Assembly (NCBI GenBank): GCA_023417785.1
Contig: JAEZEH010000154.1
Coordinates: 1-48,707 of the forward strand
From: Bacteroidota bacterium
GTDB lineage: Bacteria; Bacteroidota; Bacteroidia; Cytophagales; Cyclobacteriaceae
DNA: 48,707 bases
Direction: 5' to 3'
In this document: piece after piece, positions 8,029 to 16,653 of the stretch
Position numbering within the stretch: position 1 is the first letter of the stretch
Layout of the letters: every line of letters begins with the position of its first letter
Position numbers and translations under genes: made by a program
The notes under the pieces: generated by a model
Told to the model about the DNA's origin: nothing
Database searches by the model: none
The model's input: the letters and a program-made list of their open reading frames with translations, nothing else

Positions 8029-11000
8029 CTATTTTGTAACCCTGAGCACTCCGTTCATCATCTGCCAGTGACCCGGGTAGGTGCAGACAAAGATATAGTC
8101 CCCGGGCATAGTCGGTAAAGTCATGGTTAGTGTAAAGCTTTCACCCGGGTTGACCAGCGGAGTAGCTCCCAGCACCTCCGGCATTCGGGGCACGTAGGCC
8201 ATCTTCGCGCCGTTCGGGTCTTGTGCGAGCTGATTGGATGCGGCCCCAACTTTCTCAAGCGTATTGGGTTTGATCACGACGAGGTTGTGTTGCATGAAGT
8301 CGGTGTTATTCAATACAATCTGTATGGTCGTTCCCGCTTTGGCCGTAATCAGCTCCTTGTCGTATTTCATAACATCTTTCACCGCATTGAGTGTGATCAC
8401 CTGGTCGACCTTTCCATGTCTATCAGCGACCGCCACCTTTCCGTCGCCAAGTGTTTCCAGCTTAGCATTGTTGAGACCGGCACGAAGGAAGAATACAGAA
8501 TCAGGATATTCGGCGATCCTGTCGTTGCCTTTATAAAAATCCTGTCCTACACGGAGTGGTATCTCCAATTCTTTCTTGAAAAGACCTGGAGCTTTGGTGG
8601 TGCCCGCTTCTTTATCATCTATAACTAATCGCATAGTTCCATCCTGAAGCAATCCGGCTTTAAAGGAAAACTTCGCAGGGACCGGATCCGTCGTTTGGAG
8701 CTGATAAGATTTGCCGTTCTGATTGATGCGATAATAAATTCTATCGTCTACCATATAAACACCGTATCCATTCTTCCTGTCGCCCTGAGTGATCACCATT
8801 CCGGATAGTGGTGGGAGCGCAGCTGCGTCAGGGCGGTTGGCCCTTTCAATTTCACCGGAGATAAGAATTTCTTTACCCGCAATTTCCGGCGACTCCGTTG
8901 AAGTCTGTCGCCCCCAGGTTCTTCTCACGTTTAATGAGGTAAGCCTTGAGCCGTAGGCTAACCGTTGAGGAAGGGACGCGTCTATAAGGGGTGGGTTATT
9001 GTCCAATCCCCGTGCACGGAATGCAGCCTGGAAAGATTCTTCATTGAGATTGCTGGCGATCATCAGGCCGTGACGCAGCCACATGTCGGTAACATTTTCT
9101 TCGCGTCCGGCCATGTCCGCGAGTAACTCGCCCATGGAAGGCACAGGCTGCATATCAGTCAACGCCATCACTGCAGCCAGACGTACACGAAGGTCTGGAT
9201 CCTCAAACAGGTTCGCGCTAGCCATAGCATCATAAGTGGCCTCCGTTTTCGGCAATACCTGAACCGCTGCTCTGCGCACACCCGCCGAAGGATGGCGTAG
9301 TGCGTTCAAAGCTACTTCGATAGCGTCCTGATTTGATCCGTTGAACGCGTTAAGTCCGTGTAGGGTCCAGAGCGCGTGTATAGCCGGAGCGTTGATGCCG
9401 GCGCCATCCAGTTTGTGGTCGCGAACGAGTTTGTATAACGCGGGAAACACGGACCCATCCTTCTTTTCCACCAACAGCCGTTGCGCGGTAGTACGCCAGA
9501 ACATGTTGTCGTTGGACAATGCGGCTACCAGGTCATTTGAATTGTCCTTGTTCAGGCGCAGCTTGTTCTTTTTATCATTCTTCTTATAGGCAAGGCGGTA
9601 GATGCGACCGCGTTCGTGATCTCTGAGCGGGTTGACATATGCGTTGCCCGGACCGTTCACAGCATCGACCCCCGAAGACGCTACACTGGGCGTTGGATTA
9701 TGCTGGATGATGAAATTATACCAATCCGCAATCCATAATGCCCCATCCGGACCAACCTCGGCCTGAATAGGACCAGCCCACTCATCGGCGCTCACGAGCA
9801 TGTTCCAGCCGTCACCGTCTTCAATGAATCCTGAGCCTTCCTGCTTCAGAATGTTTTTATGGATCAATCTGCCAGTAGGCTCCGTCACAAAAGCGATGCG
9901 GTTCCAATATTCTTTGGGAAACACGCGAGCCGTGTACAAGCTATGCCCCGCGGCTGACGTGAAGCCTCCGTGGACATCTACCTGGCGGAGATTTTTCGTA
10001 GCTACGTGCATGCCGTAATGTGCATCAATCTTTAGCACGCCGTCCTCCGTCATATTTGCTTTATCAAAATAGCGTTGTGGCATTCCGAGAAAGGCACTGT
10101 GGGTATTATTGGCGGTAGAAATAAAAACATCAAATTCCTCTGAGAACCCCAGACCCCAGGTATTGTTGCTGGTTCGCGACAGAAACTCTAGTTCGCTGCC
10201 ATCGGGGGTGAACCGATAAACACCGTTTCCGAATTCCAGGGAATCCGAACCCACCTTACCTTTAAATCCAGAATATCCGACTACGCCCCATATTTTGTTA
10301 TCGAGACCATAGCGCAGGTTCGATGCCTGGGCGTGGGTATCGCGCTTACCCCATCCGTTGAGGAGGGTCTCACGCACATCGGCCTTATCGTCCCCATCGG
10401 TGTCTTTCAGAAAAACGAAAGACGGCGCCATACTCACTATAATTCCACCGTCGTGAAAGACAAAGCTTGTCGGAATATTAAGCCCTTCCGCGAAGATTGT
10501 GAACTTATCGGCCTTGCCATCACCATCTGTGTCCTCCAGAATCTTAATGCGGTCATCGCCGATGTCGTCATCCTTAATTTCATTGGGATAATCCACCGTT
10601 TCAATAACCCAAAGCCTACCCGTCTCATCCCAGTTCATATAAATAGGTTTCACAACATCCGGTTCTGCAGCGAAAAGTTGCAATTCAAATCCGACGGGAA
10701 CTTGTGTCAACGACATGGACTGCTCCGGTGTAAGCGGTTCCTGCACTTTTGGCGCAGGGTCGCGTCTCTCATAATTAGGAACCAGACCATCCGTATACTT
10801 TGGATCAGCTATTGGGAACGCTTTCATTCTCTCAAGTGCCTTTTCACCCACCGCCCATAAAATGCCGTTGCGAACAAGCAGAAGAAAGCCGGGATTGGTG
10901 AATGTGTTCTCATCATGGCCATATGCCGTGTAGAAGACGCGACCTTCACCATAAGATCGCACCCACGTGTAGGGTTCGTGATGATCACCCTCGACTCTTT

Positions 11001-11547
11001 CAGAGAGTACCTCGATGTTACTGCTGATCTTATCGTGTACGTATGTTTCATCCAGCGTCACGAAGGACGAAATGCCATTCATAACCGGATGATCTGGTTT
11101 TAAAATGACCGCGGGAAATGAATCGTATTTATGACTCTTAAATTGCCCGCCAATAAGTTCCACGACTTCCGGTGAATTGCGAAAACAGAATGAAGCACTG
11201 TGCAGCGGAATAAAACCCTTTCCGCCCTTCACGAAATTCAGTAACGCCTTCTCCTGTGGCGGCGTAATGCTGTCGTGATTCGCATACAGAATAAGGCCGT
11301 CATAATGAGCGAGGTTATCCTCATTGAGGTCGTCGGGATCGGTGGTAAACGAAATATTAATCCCCTCTTTGAAATATTCCTGCAGCATAACATCCGCGAG
11401 TCTTTGCGAATTATGGTTGCGGTTGTCTTGATGGCCGAGGAATAATATTTCAAGACGTCTGGGACTGTTGTCATCTGCTTTTCGGCAGGAGGCCCCACAA
11501 AAAAGGAAGATCAATCCTGTAATTAATGCAATCCCCGTTTTCCCCAT
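8029..11547 (-). CDS. Lipoprotein: ThuA domain, beta-propeller dehydrogenase, HEAT repeats and blue-copper domain
   Basis: The ATG at 11547 starts a lipoprotein signal (MGKTGIALITGLIFLFCGAS with lipobox Cys next). An earlier frame start at 11598 would add 17 residues. Order of parts in the roughly 1172-residue chain: ThuA domain (about 30-250; LEILFLGHQDNRNHNS, FIPLHSASFCF); PVC-type membrane-bound dehydrogenase propeller (about 285-665; ILEDTDGDGKADKFT and LKDTDGDDKAD calcium-type loops); HEAT-like repeats (about 690-850); a lectin-like sandwich; and a C-terminal plastocyanin/azurin domain with copper ligands in MQHNLVVI and CTYPGHWQMM. No CxxCH heme motif is present, whereas many relatives end in cytochrome c. 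Likely a cell-surface or periplasmic sugar dehydrogenase passing electrons to copper. First gene of the operon. Confidence 0.9.
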   Translation of the reverse strand: MGKTGIALITGLIFLFCGASCRKADDNSPRRLEILFLGHQDNRNHNSQRLADVMLQEYFKEGINISFTTDPDDLNEDNLAHYDGLILYANHDSITPPQEKALLNFVKGGKGFIPLHSASFCFRNSPEVVELIGGQFKSHKYDSFPAVILKPDHPVMNGISSFVTLDETYVHDKISSNIEVLSERVEGDHHEPYTWVRSYGEGRVFYTAYGHDENTFTNPGFLLLVRNGILWAVGEKALERMKAFPIADPKYTDGLVPNYERRDPAPKVQEPLTPEQSMSLTQVPVGFELQLFAAEPDVVKPIYMNWDETGRLWVIETVDYPNEIKDDDIGDDRIKILEDTDGDGKADKFTIFAEGLNIPTSFVFHDGGIIVSMAPSFVFLKDTDGDDKADVRETLLNGWGKRDTHAQASNLRYGLDNKIWGVVGYSGFKGKVGSDSLEFGNGVYRFTPDGSELEFLSRTSNNTWGLGFSEEFDVFISTANNTHSAFLGMPQRYFDKANMTEDGVLKIDAHYGMHVATKNLRQVDVHGGFTSAAGHSLYTARVFPKEYWNRIAFVTEPTGRLIHKNILKQEGSGFIEDGDGWNMLVSADEWAGPIQAEVGPDGALWIADWYNFIIQHNPTPSVASSGVDAVNGPGNAYVNPLRDHERGRIYRLAYKKNDKKNKLRLNKDNSNDLVAALSNDNMFWRTTAQRLLVEKKDGSVFPALYKLVRDHKLDGAGINAPAIHALWTLHGLNAFNGSNQDAIEVALNALRHPSAGVRRAAVQVLPKTEATYDAMASANLFEDPDLRVRLAAVMALTDMQPVPSMGELLADMAGREENVTDMWLRHGLMIASNLNEESFQAAFRARGLDNNPPLIDASLPQRLAYGSRLTSLNVRRTWGRQTSTESPEIAGKEILISGEIERANRPDAAALPPLSGMVITQGDRKNGYGVYMVDDRIYYRINQNGKSYQLQTTDPVPAKFSFKAGLLQDGTMRLVIDDKEAGTTKAPGLFKKELEIPLRVGQDFYKGNDRIAEYPDSVFFLRAGLNNAKLETLGDGKVAVADRHGKVDQVITLNAVKDVMKYDKELITAKAGTTIQIVLNNTDFMQHNLVVIKPNTLEKVGAASNQLAQDPNGAKMAYVPRMPEVLGATPLVNPGESFTLTMTLPTMPGDYIFVCTYPGHWQMMNGVLRVTK

Positions 11548-11688
11548 AATAAACAGTTTAAATCGTTTGAACTCATCAAAATTGATGAATTTTTCCAATA
11601 AACGTTGGCGGCATTTTATCTAAAACTGACTATATTTTGCCATAGAATATGGTTTGACTATTGACCGTACGATATCATATACCCGGAC
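11548..11688. promoter_or_regulatory. Divergent control region between sugar operon and AraC regulator
   Basis: This 141-base gap is the only place for promoters of the leftward operon and the rightward regulator. On the plus strand, TTG near 11604 and TATATTTTG near 11629 resemble a Bacteroidota promoter with one extra base in the second box. It would give a leader of about 50 bases to the TTG start at 11689. The match is imperfect, and the operator of the AraC protein is not evident. Assignment is by position. Confidence 0.35.
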
Positions 11689-12558
11689 TTGAAAACAGTA
11701 TTACATAAGTCAGAAATTCCCCCTTCAAGAATCTTTGTTGTTAAGGAACTTCAGGAAAGGCACTTTGATCCAATATGGCATGCGCACTCTGAATATCAGC
11801 TTTTCGTTGTCCTGAATGGCACGGGCACACGATTCATCGGCGACAGCATCAAGGCGTTCCAGGCCGGAGAACTCATTTTTACAGGGCCACACGTACCTCA
11901 CGTCTGGCGAAACGATGATGTGTATTTTCAGGCGGGAAGCGGCTTACGCGCCAGCGGCATCGTAATCTACCTGAATGAAAATTTTCTCGGTGAATACTTT
12001 CTGGAGAAAGAGGAAATTGTAATGCTGAAGAAACTCTTTACCAAGTCGCTGCGCGGACTTGATTTTTTTGGATCGCCCAGACAACATGTCATCGCGCTCA
12101 TGAAAGAACTTACGAGTCTTCACGGATTGCCCAGCCTTATACATGTGCTGCGTATCCTGGAAATCCTGTCGCGCACCAAAGAATATCGCTACATATCATC
12201 GAGGCCCCACGTGGACACGTTAGACCAGCATGAGGCAGACCGATTGAACAAGGTTTACGAATACGTTTTTAAGAATTTCCGCAGGAAAATCCGGCTACAG
12301 GATCTCGCGGAACTGCTGCACATGACGCCGACCTCATTCAGTCGCTATTTCACAATGAAGAACAACAAATCGTTTTCCAGGTTCATTTCCGAGATCCGTA
12401 TTAAACATGCATGCAAAATGCTTACAGAGTCTGACGAGTCCGTTTCACATATTTGTTACTCCTGCGGATTTGACACGTTATCAAATTTCAACAAGCAATT
12501 CCGGGAGATCACGATGCGAAAGCCGACGCAGTACCGGAAGGAATTTATGAGTATCTGA
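11689..12558 (+). CDS. AraC family transcriptional regulator with N-terminal cupin sensor
   Basis: Starts at a TTG codon; no ATG gives a complete cupin domain. The N-terminal third is a cupin (WHAHSEYQLFVVLNGTG, then FTGPHVPHVW), which in such regulators binds a sugar-like effector. The C-terminal 100 residues hold the two helix-turn-helix units of AraC: RKIRLQDLAELLHMTPTSFS and HICYSCGFDTLSNFNKQF, with the family ending in RKPTQYRKEF. It is transcribed divergently from the ThuA-dehydrogenase/epimerase/oxidoreductase operon 141 bases away. It is therefore the likely activator of that operon in response to its sugar. The effector is unknown. Confidence 0.92.
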   Translation: MKTVLHKSEIPPSRIFVVKELQERHFDPIWHAHSEYQLFVVLNGTGTRFIGDSIKAFQAGELIFTGPHVPHVWRNDDVYFQAGSGLRASGIVIYLNENFLGEYFLEKEEIVMLKKLFTKSLRGLDFFGSPRQHVIALMKELTSLHGLPSLIHVLRILEILSRTKEYRYISSRPHVDTLDQHEADRLNKVYEYVFKNFRRKIRLQDLAELLHMTPTSFSRYFTMKNNKSFSRFISEIRIKHACKMLTESDESVSHICYSCGFDTLSNFNKQFREITMRKPTQYRKEFMSI

Positions 12559-12674
12559 TTCTGTACTTCAATGCCATACCTGCAGCGCTACACAATATTT
12601 TTGGTTACGAGAAAGGCATAATTGAATTCCTCGGCTATATTGCTGAGCACACCAACAAATCATTATTCGGTTGA

Positions 12675-13136
12675 TCATTCTCCGAAATCATTTGGTGCGG
12701 CACAACGTCTCCAGTACTCCATTATGGTGCTTATCGTGGTCTCCAGTTCAGCCATAGAGTTTTGCTTTACAAAAAATCCTTGCACGGATTGACTATACGC
12801 ATCAATTACGGTCTTCTGATTAGCCGCTGTGGAAAAGAACAGATAGGGAATACACTTGTTACTTAGCTTCGAATCAGTTTTTAGTTTTTCCCTCAGGGCA
12901 AATCCGTTCAGTTTCGGCATGTTAATGTCCGAAAGAATAAGAAATGGCAACTGATCTGTTTTTTCAATATGTTCCAAGGCTTCCTGGCCATCGGAAAAGA
13001 AAAGAACCTTGTTACGGTAGTTGAGTTTCTCAAAAATTTCTGCAAGCAGCCACTGGTCATCTGCATCATCTTCTATGATTATCACAGGCCCGTTCTTATT
13101 TACAACCAGCTCTTTTTGTGTATTCGGCAGTGACAT
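12675..13136 (-). CDS. Single-domain response regulator (CheY-like receiver)
   Basis: A 153-residue protein consisting only of a receiver domain. The acidic pocket is IIEDDADDQ (around 22-24), the phospho-acceptor is Asp70 in LILSDINMPKLNG, the switch threonine/serine region is LFFSTAAN, and the conserved lysine is in GFFVKQNS. There is no output domain, so it signals by protein contact. This is common in Bacteroidota, where such proteins partner orphan hybrid kinases. No kinase is adjacent. It precedes the cold-shock terminator by about 100 bases and appears monocistronic. Confidence 0.92.
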   Translation of the reverse strand: MSLPNTQKELVVNKNGPVIIIEDDADDQWLLAEIFEKLNYRNKVLFFSDGQEALEHIEKTDQLPFLILSDINMPKLNGFALREKLKTDSKLSNKCIPYLFFSTAANQKTVIDAYSQSVQGFFVKQNSMAELETTISTIMEYWRRCAAPNDFGE

Positions 13137-13240
13137 TTTGCTTGGCGTTTGAGTGATTCAAAAAGTCGTTTGCTCCTTTCTGCTTCATAGATAAAATAAT
13201 GATTTCCAGACTTGGAATATCGGAGGCGGGAAATGTTGAG

Positions 13241-13265
13241 AAAAAAAAAGCCACCAAGCGGTGGC
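13241..13265 (-). terminator. Rho-independent terminator of the cold-shock gene
   Basis: On the minus strand a perfect 6-bp stem GCCACC/GGTGGC with a 4-base loop is followed by nine T residues. It lies 24 bases past the stop codon of the cold-shock gene. Confidence 0.88.
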
Positions 13266-13288
13266 CTTTCAATGCTATAAAAAACTTA

Positions 13289-13480
13289 TTAGTTCAGTAC
13301 AGTAACGTTTACGGCATTCATGCCTTTCTTTCCTTTTTCTTCATCGTATTCAACCTGATCGTTTTCACGAATCTGATCAACCAGTCCTGAAGTATGGACG
13401 AAGATGTCCGTGTTAGAATTGTCTGGTGTAATGAATCCAAAACCTTTGGCTTCATTGAAAAATTTAACTGTTCCTTGCAT
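13289..13480 (-). CDS. Cold-shock protein, CspA family
   Basis: A 63-residue single OB-fold protein. RNP1 (KGFGFITPD) and RNP2 (DIFVHTSG) are intact, so it should bind single-stranded RNA and DNA and melt mRNA structure. The N-terminal MQGTVKFFNEAKGFGF is nearly invariant in Bacteroidota Csp proteins. It has its own terminator downstream and a long, A/T-rich leader upstream, as usual for cold-induced csp genes. Confidence 0.97.
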   Translation of the reverse strand: MQGTVKFFNEAKGFGFITPDNSNTDIFVHTSGLVDQIRENDQVEYDEEKGKKGMNAVNVTVLN

Positions 13481-13645
13481 TATATTAAAATTAAAACTTA
13501 AAAACGTATTTGCCCCAAAAGGGGATAGCCAATGGGATCTTGCTATGGATCCTGGTGAGTATTAGATAAGAAGAAGGTGATTAAACAAAAACGCCCGGAT
13601 GGGGTTTACTGAAAGGCACTATTTCTTAAATGCTAAACAAAGCTA
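13481..13645 (-). promoter_or_regulatory. Promoter and long leader of the cold-shock gene
   Basis: On the minus strand TAGCTTTG (13645-13638) exactly fits the Bacteroidota -7 consensus TAnnTTTG. A convincing -33 TTG at the right distance is missing. The implied leader is about 150 bases. It contains CCCCAAAAGGGG (13513-13524), a small stem close to the start, and an A/T-rich stretch immediately before the ATG. Long structured leaders are typical of cold-shock mRNAs. Assignment is moderate because only the -7 box is strong. Confidence 0.5.
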
Positions 13646-13678
13646 CAACAATTTACTCCGGCTTCCTAATTATATTTC

Positions 13679-14539
13679 TCAAAGGTGATTACGAAGCGTT
13701 GTGCTTCTTGCCGCATGTCTTAGTCTTCTGGTGGCTTTCTCCTTGATTTGTCTCACGCGTTCACGGGTGAGATTAAACTTTTCTCCTATCTCTTCGAGCG
13801 TATGCGCTTCCTTGTTGTTCAGACCAAAGTACAGACCAATCACATCGGCTTCCCTCGCTGACAATGTTGATAAAGCACGCTGAACATCCTGGGTTAATGA
13901 ATCCGTCATCAATTGTTTCTCGGGATTTGCCTCATTGACATCGGAAAGAACATCTAACAGGCTACCGTCTTCACCCTGCGCAAACGGAGCATCTACCGAA
14001 ACATGGCGGCCGGAAAATTTAAGATTAGCCAGGACATCTTCGGTTGGTACGCCGATAACTTCGGCTATTTCCTCCGCCGAAGGCTCACGCTGAAACTTCT
14101 GCTCGAGATCGGAAAAGGTCTTCGCGATTTTACTTAACGAACCGACCCTATTCAATGGCAATCGGACAATTCGCGATTGCTCGGCCAGCGCCTGCATAAT
14201 TGATTGGCGTATCCACCATACGGCATAGGAAATGAATTTAAAGCCTCTTTTCTCATCAAAACGCTTAGCTGCTTTGATCAGTCCGAGGTTACCCTCATTA
14301 ATCAAATCGCCGAGTGTAAGCCCATTGTTCTGATATTGTTTGGCAACAGATACCACAAAGCGAAGATTTGCTTTAGTCAGTTTCTCTAAAGCAATCGGAT
14401 CTCCTTCCCGAATGCGTTTCGCCAACTCTACCTCAACTTCAGCAGTAATCAAATCAACTCTCCCTATTTCCTGTAAATACTTGTCAAGCGATTGACTTTC
14501 ACGGTTGGTGATCTGTTTACTAATCTTAAGTTGTCTCAT
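13679..14539 (-). CDS. RpoD/SigA-type sigma-70 factor, paralogue 1
   Basis: A 286-residue group 1/2 sigma factor, short as in all Bacteroidota because it lacks region 1.1. Visible parts: region 1.2 (SLDKYLQEIG), core-binding 2.1-2.2 (DLINEGNLGLIKAAKRF), -10 recognition 2.3-2.4 (FISYAVWWIRQSIMQAL), region 3 (EREPSAEE-like, here QREPSAEEIAEVIG), region 4.2 helix-turn-helix (TLEEIGEKFNLTRERVRQIK). The position after LPLN is Arg (NRVGSL), where I recall Gln in canonical Bacteroidota RpoD. A second paralogue of equal length lies at 42576-43436. It may be the primary sigma or an RpoD-like alternative factor; the window cannot decide. Confidence 0.93.
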   Translation of the reverse strand: MRQLKISKQITNRESQSLDKYLQEIGRVDLITAEVEVELAKRIREGDPIALEKLTKANLRFVVSVAKQYQNNGLTLGDLINEGNLGLIKAAKRFDEKRGFKFISYAVWWIRQSIMQALAEQSRIVRLPLNRVGSLSKIAKTFSDLEQKFQREPSAEEIAEVIGVPTEDVLANLKFSGRHVSVDAPFAQGEDGSLLDVLSDVNEANPEKQLMTDSLTQDVQRALSTLSAREADVIGLYFGLNNKEAHTLEEIGEKFNLTRERVRQIKEKATRRLRHAARSTTLRNHL

Positions 14540-15297
14540 TTAATGTTATTTAGTTTCCGACGATAATAAACTGCATAAGCCTACACTTGTTAATCGAGCG
14601 GGGATAAAAACGCGATGTAGACTGGTAGTTGCAAGAGGAATGCGCGAAGATAAGCATTTTTAATGGTATCTCAAGCTTTGGAGCCGATATCCGGCCCGAA
14701 AGGAGATGTTTCTTTCTATTTGAGTTTATTTCAGCCTTTATTTTCAGTGTTCCTATCGGATCCGGCGCGCGACGTATTGAAAATGGATGCTGGTTTGATC
14801 TGTCGCAGCCACGAGCCCCGAACGACGACATCGCGGAGACAAACGGACCTTGCCTCAGTTCGAGCACCCCTCAAGCATTTAGGAATTTTTTTGCCTCCTG
14901 TTTGAACGTCGCAATAGTCAGAAATTCTCTGCCACCCGAAAATTGACAGTTGCCGACACAGTGATGGTAGTTTTTGATGCGGCACGCGAAATTGTGTTTT
15001 ATCCAGATTGCTTCGCCCCAATGCTTCACAATAGGCTGGAGAAAACGGATGTGATTATGCCAACTGTTCCGATACTAAAACGATCTTTTATCTCAGGCTG
15101 TTGGCGTCAGGATCAGTGTCGGTGTCGCACCTGGCTGACAAAACCCGGTTTCTTTATCCTATAGGTCACCATGTGTCCGAGCTAGCCACGGGTTTGTTTG
15201 CCCAAAATCCTGTTTTTAAGGGATAGCTTTTAAGGACGATCGATTTAAACTTTGCAGAGCTTAAGAAACACTCACATCTAAACTCCAATATCAGAGT
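14540..15297. other. 758-base intergenic region without a recognisable gene
   Basis: Several short open frames exist on both strands, but none has protein-like composition, a signal peptide or a recognised motif. The last 60 bases before the plus-strand gene contain TAAACTTTG near 15247. This resembles the -7 box TAnnTTTG with one extra base and could be its promoter. I see no tRNA, terminator with T-tract or clear repeat. Confidence 0.5.
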
Positions 15298-16644
15298 ATG
15301 GACTATTATATTCATTGGGCACATTTCCGTGTCATGACCATTGTATGCGCATTATCGGGCGTGGTGTCCGAGGCAGTAAGCCAATCGCTAGACTTCCAAA
15401 GCACCATATATTATACGATTTCAGGTACCAATTTGACATCGTCGGGGGAAAGCCTCGGCAGCTTTGACTTCGCCAGCGCAAGCGAAAGTCATCCTCTTTT
15501 CAACGAAGGGTTGTACTACCCGGTGAACGACGCACTCAATCGAAACCTGTGGGTTCGTGTTCAACATGTGAGGGCAGATCCGAACGGAACAAGTACCGGT
15601 CACAGTGTTAGCCAATCCACCGGTTCTCCGTTCCGGTCGGGAGGTTTCGGTGGATGGGCCGGCTTTCTCTACCAGTTCGACATATTCCGCGATGCTAACC
15701 TTACCGGTACACGCACTTTGACGTTAGGTGAACCGATCAGAACAAGCATTACCGTTGAGAGCATAGAAACATTGAGTGACACCGAATGGGTTTTCTTTGA
15801 AATCATTGAAGACCCAACCGTTACATGGACTCTGAATTCAATCAACTTTACAGGTGCAAACCCCGCGAGCAACCCCGGTTTCAGCGGAACGAATATTCCC
15901 TATGACGGCACATTTACAGAAGCCTTTCCCGTTGCAAGTAACACTATCTGTGTCGTTGACGGTGCGGGAGGTGGGTACTCCGAATTCAGTATGACTGCTG
16001 TCGGTGTATCAAGGTTCTTATATGGCTACGAATATCTCAGTTCAGGTGGCTATCAAGGGATGACACTTTCTTTCGGGACACTTGTACTTTTGCCCACGAT
16101 CACCGGCTTTAGCCCTCAAGCTGGTCCTGTCGGTACGGAGGTCGTCATTACGGGAACTAACTTCAGCGCACAGCCATCAAACAATATTGTTACCATCAAC
16201 GGCATCCTCGTCCCGGTAGTTACCAGTACCGCAACAACCCTGACCATTCTTATTCCGGAAGGCGCTCTAACAGGATCGATTACGGTCACTGTCGATGAAA
16301 ATTCGGTGACTAGTCAGGAGATGTTCACGGTGCCGCCACCGGCTGTTGATCCGCTCCCTGAAATGGTCGTATACAACGCAGTTTCTCCAAATGGCGACGG
16401 GCGGAATGATTTCTTTCGGATTGCAAACATTTCAGAACTTCCGGAAACGAGAAAAAACAATGTAGTGATTGTCAACCGCTGGGGCGATGTTGTGTTCTCT
16501 GTCAGCGACTATGATAATGTATCGCGTGTGTTTACAGGTATTTCATCGGCTGGTAACAAATTACCACCCGGCGTCTACTACTACCGCATCGACATCCCCG
16601 ATGCGAACAAGCAACTCCTTGGATACATTCTCTTGAAATATTAA
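15298..16644 (+). CDS. Secreted IPT/TIG-domain protein with gliding-motility-type C-terminal sorting domain
   Basis: A signal peptide precedes VSQSLDF; a second ATG at codon 13 is an alternative start. The N-terminal 250 residues form a beta-rich region I do not recognise. An IPT/TIG immunoglobulin-like domain follows (ITGFSPQAGPVGTEVVITG to VTVDENSVTSQEMF). The last 90 residues are the CHU_C, gliding-motility-associated C-terminal domain: VSPNGDGRNDFF, VIVNRWGDVVF, GVYYYRID and a final LGYILLKY. Such type B domains direct export through the type IX secretion system. The PorP/SprF gene starts only 9 bases downstream, a familiar pairing because this family helps export type B cargo. Confidence 0.88.
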   Translation: MDYYIHWAHFRVMTIVCALSGVVSEAVSQSLDFQSTIYYTISGTNLTSSGESLGSFDFASASESHPLFNEGLYYPVNDALNRNLWVRVQHVRADPNGTSTGHSVSQSTGSPFRSGGFGGWAGFLYQFDIFRDANLTGTRTLTLGEPIRTSITVESIETLSDTEWVFFEIIEDPTVTWTLNSINFTGANPASNPGFSGTNIPYDGTFTEAFPVASNTICVVDGAGGGYSEFSMTAVGVSRFLYGYEYLSSGGYQGMTLSFGTLVLLPTITGFSPQAGPVGTEVVITGTNFSAQPSNNIVTINGILVPVVTSTATTLTILIPEGALTGSITVTVDENSVTSQEMFTVPPPAVDPLPEMVVYNAVSPNGDGRNDFFRIANISELPETRKNNVVIVNRWGDVVFSVSDYDNVSRVFTGISSAGNKLPPGVYYYRIDIPDANKQLLGYILLKY

Positions 16645-16653
16645 TTCCACACC

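Noticed and set aside
14629..14946. 105-residue frames on both strands before the CHU_C gene
   Set aside because: Overlapping antisense frames of similar length, no recognised motif, no start context; probably chance.
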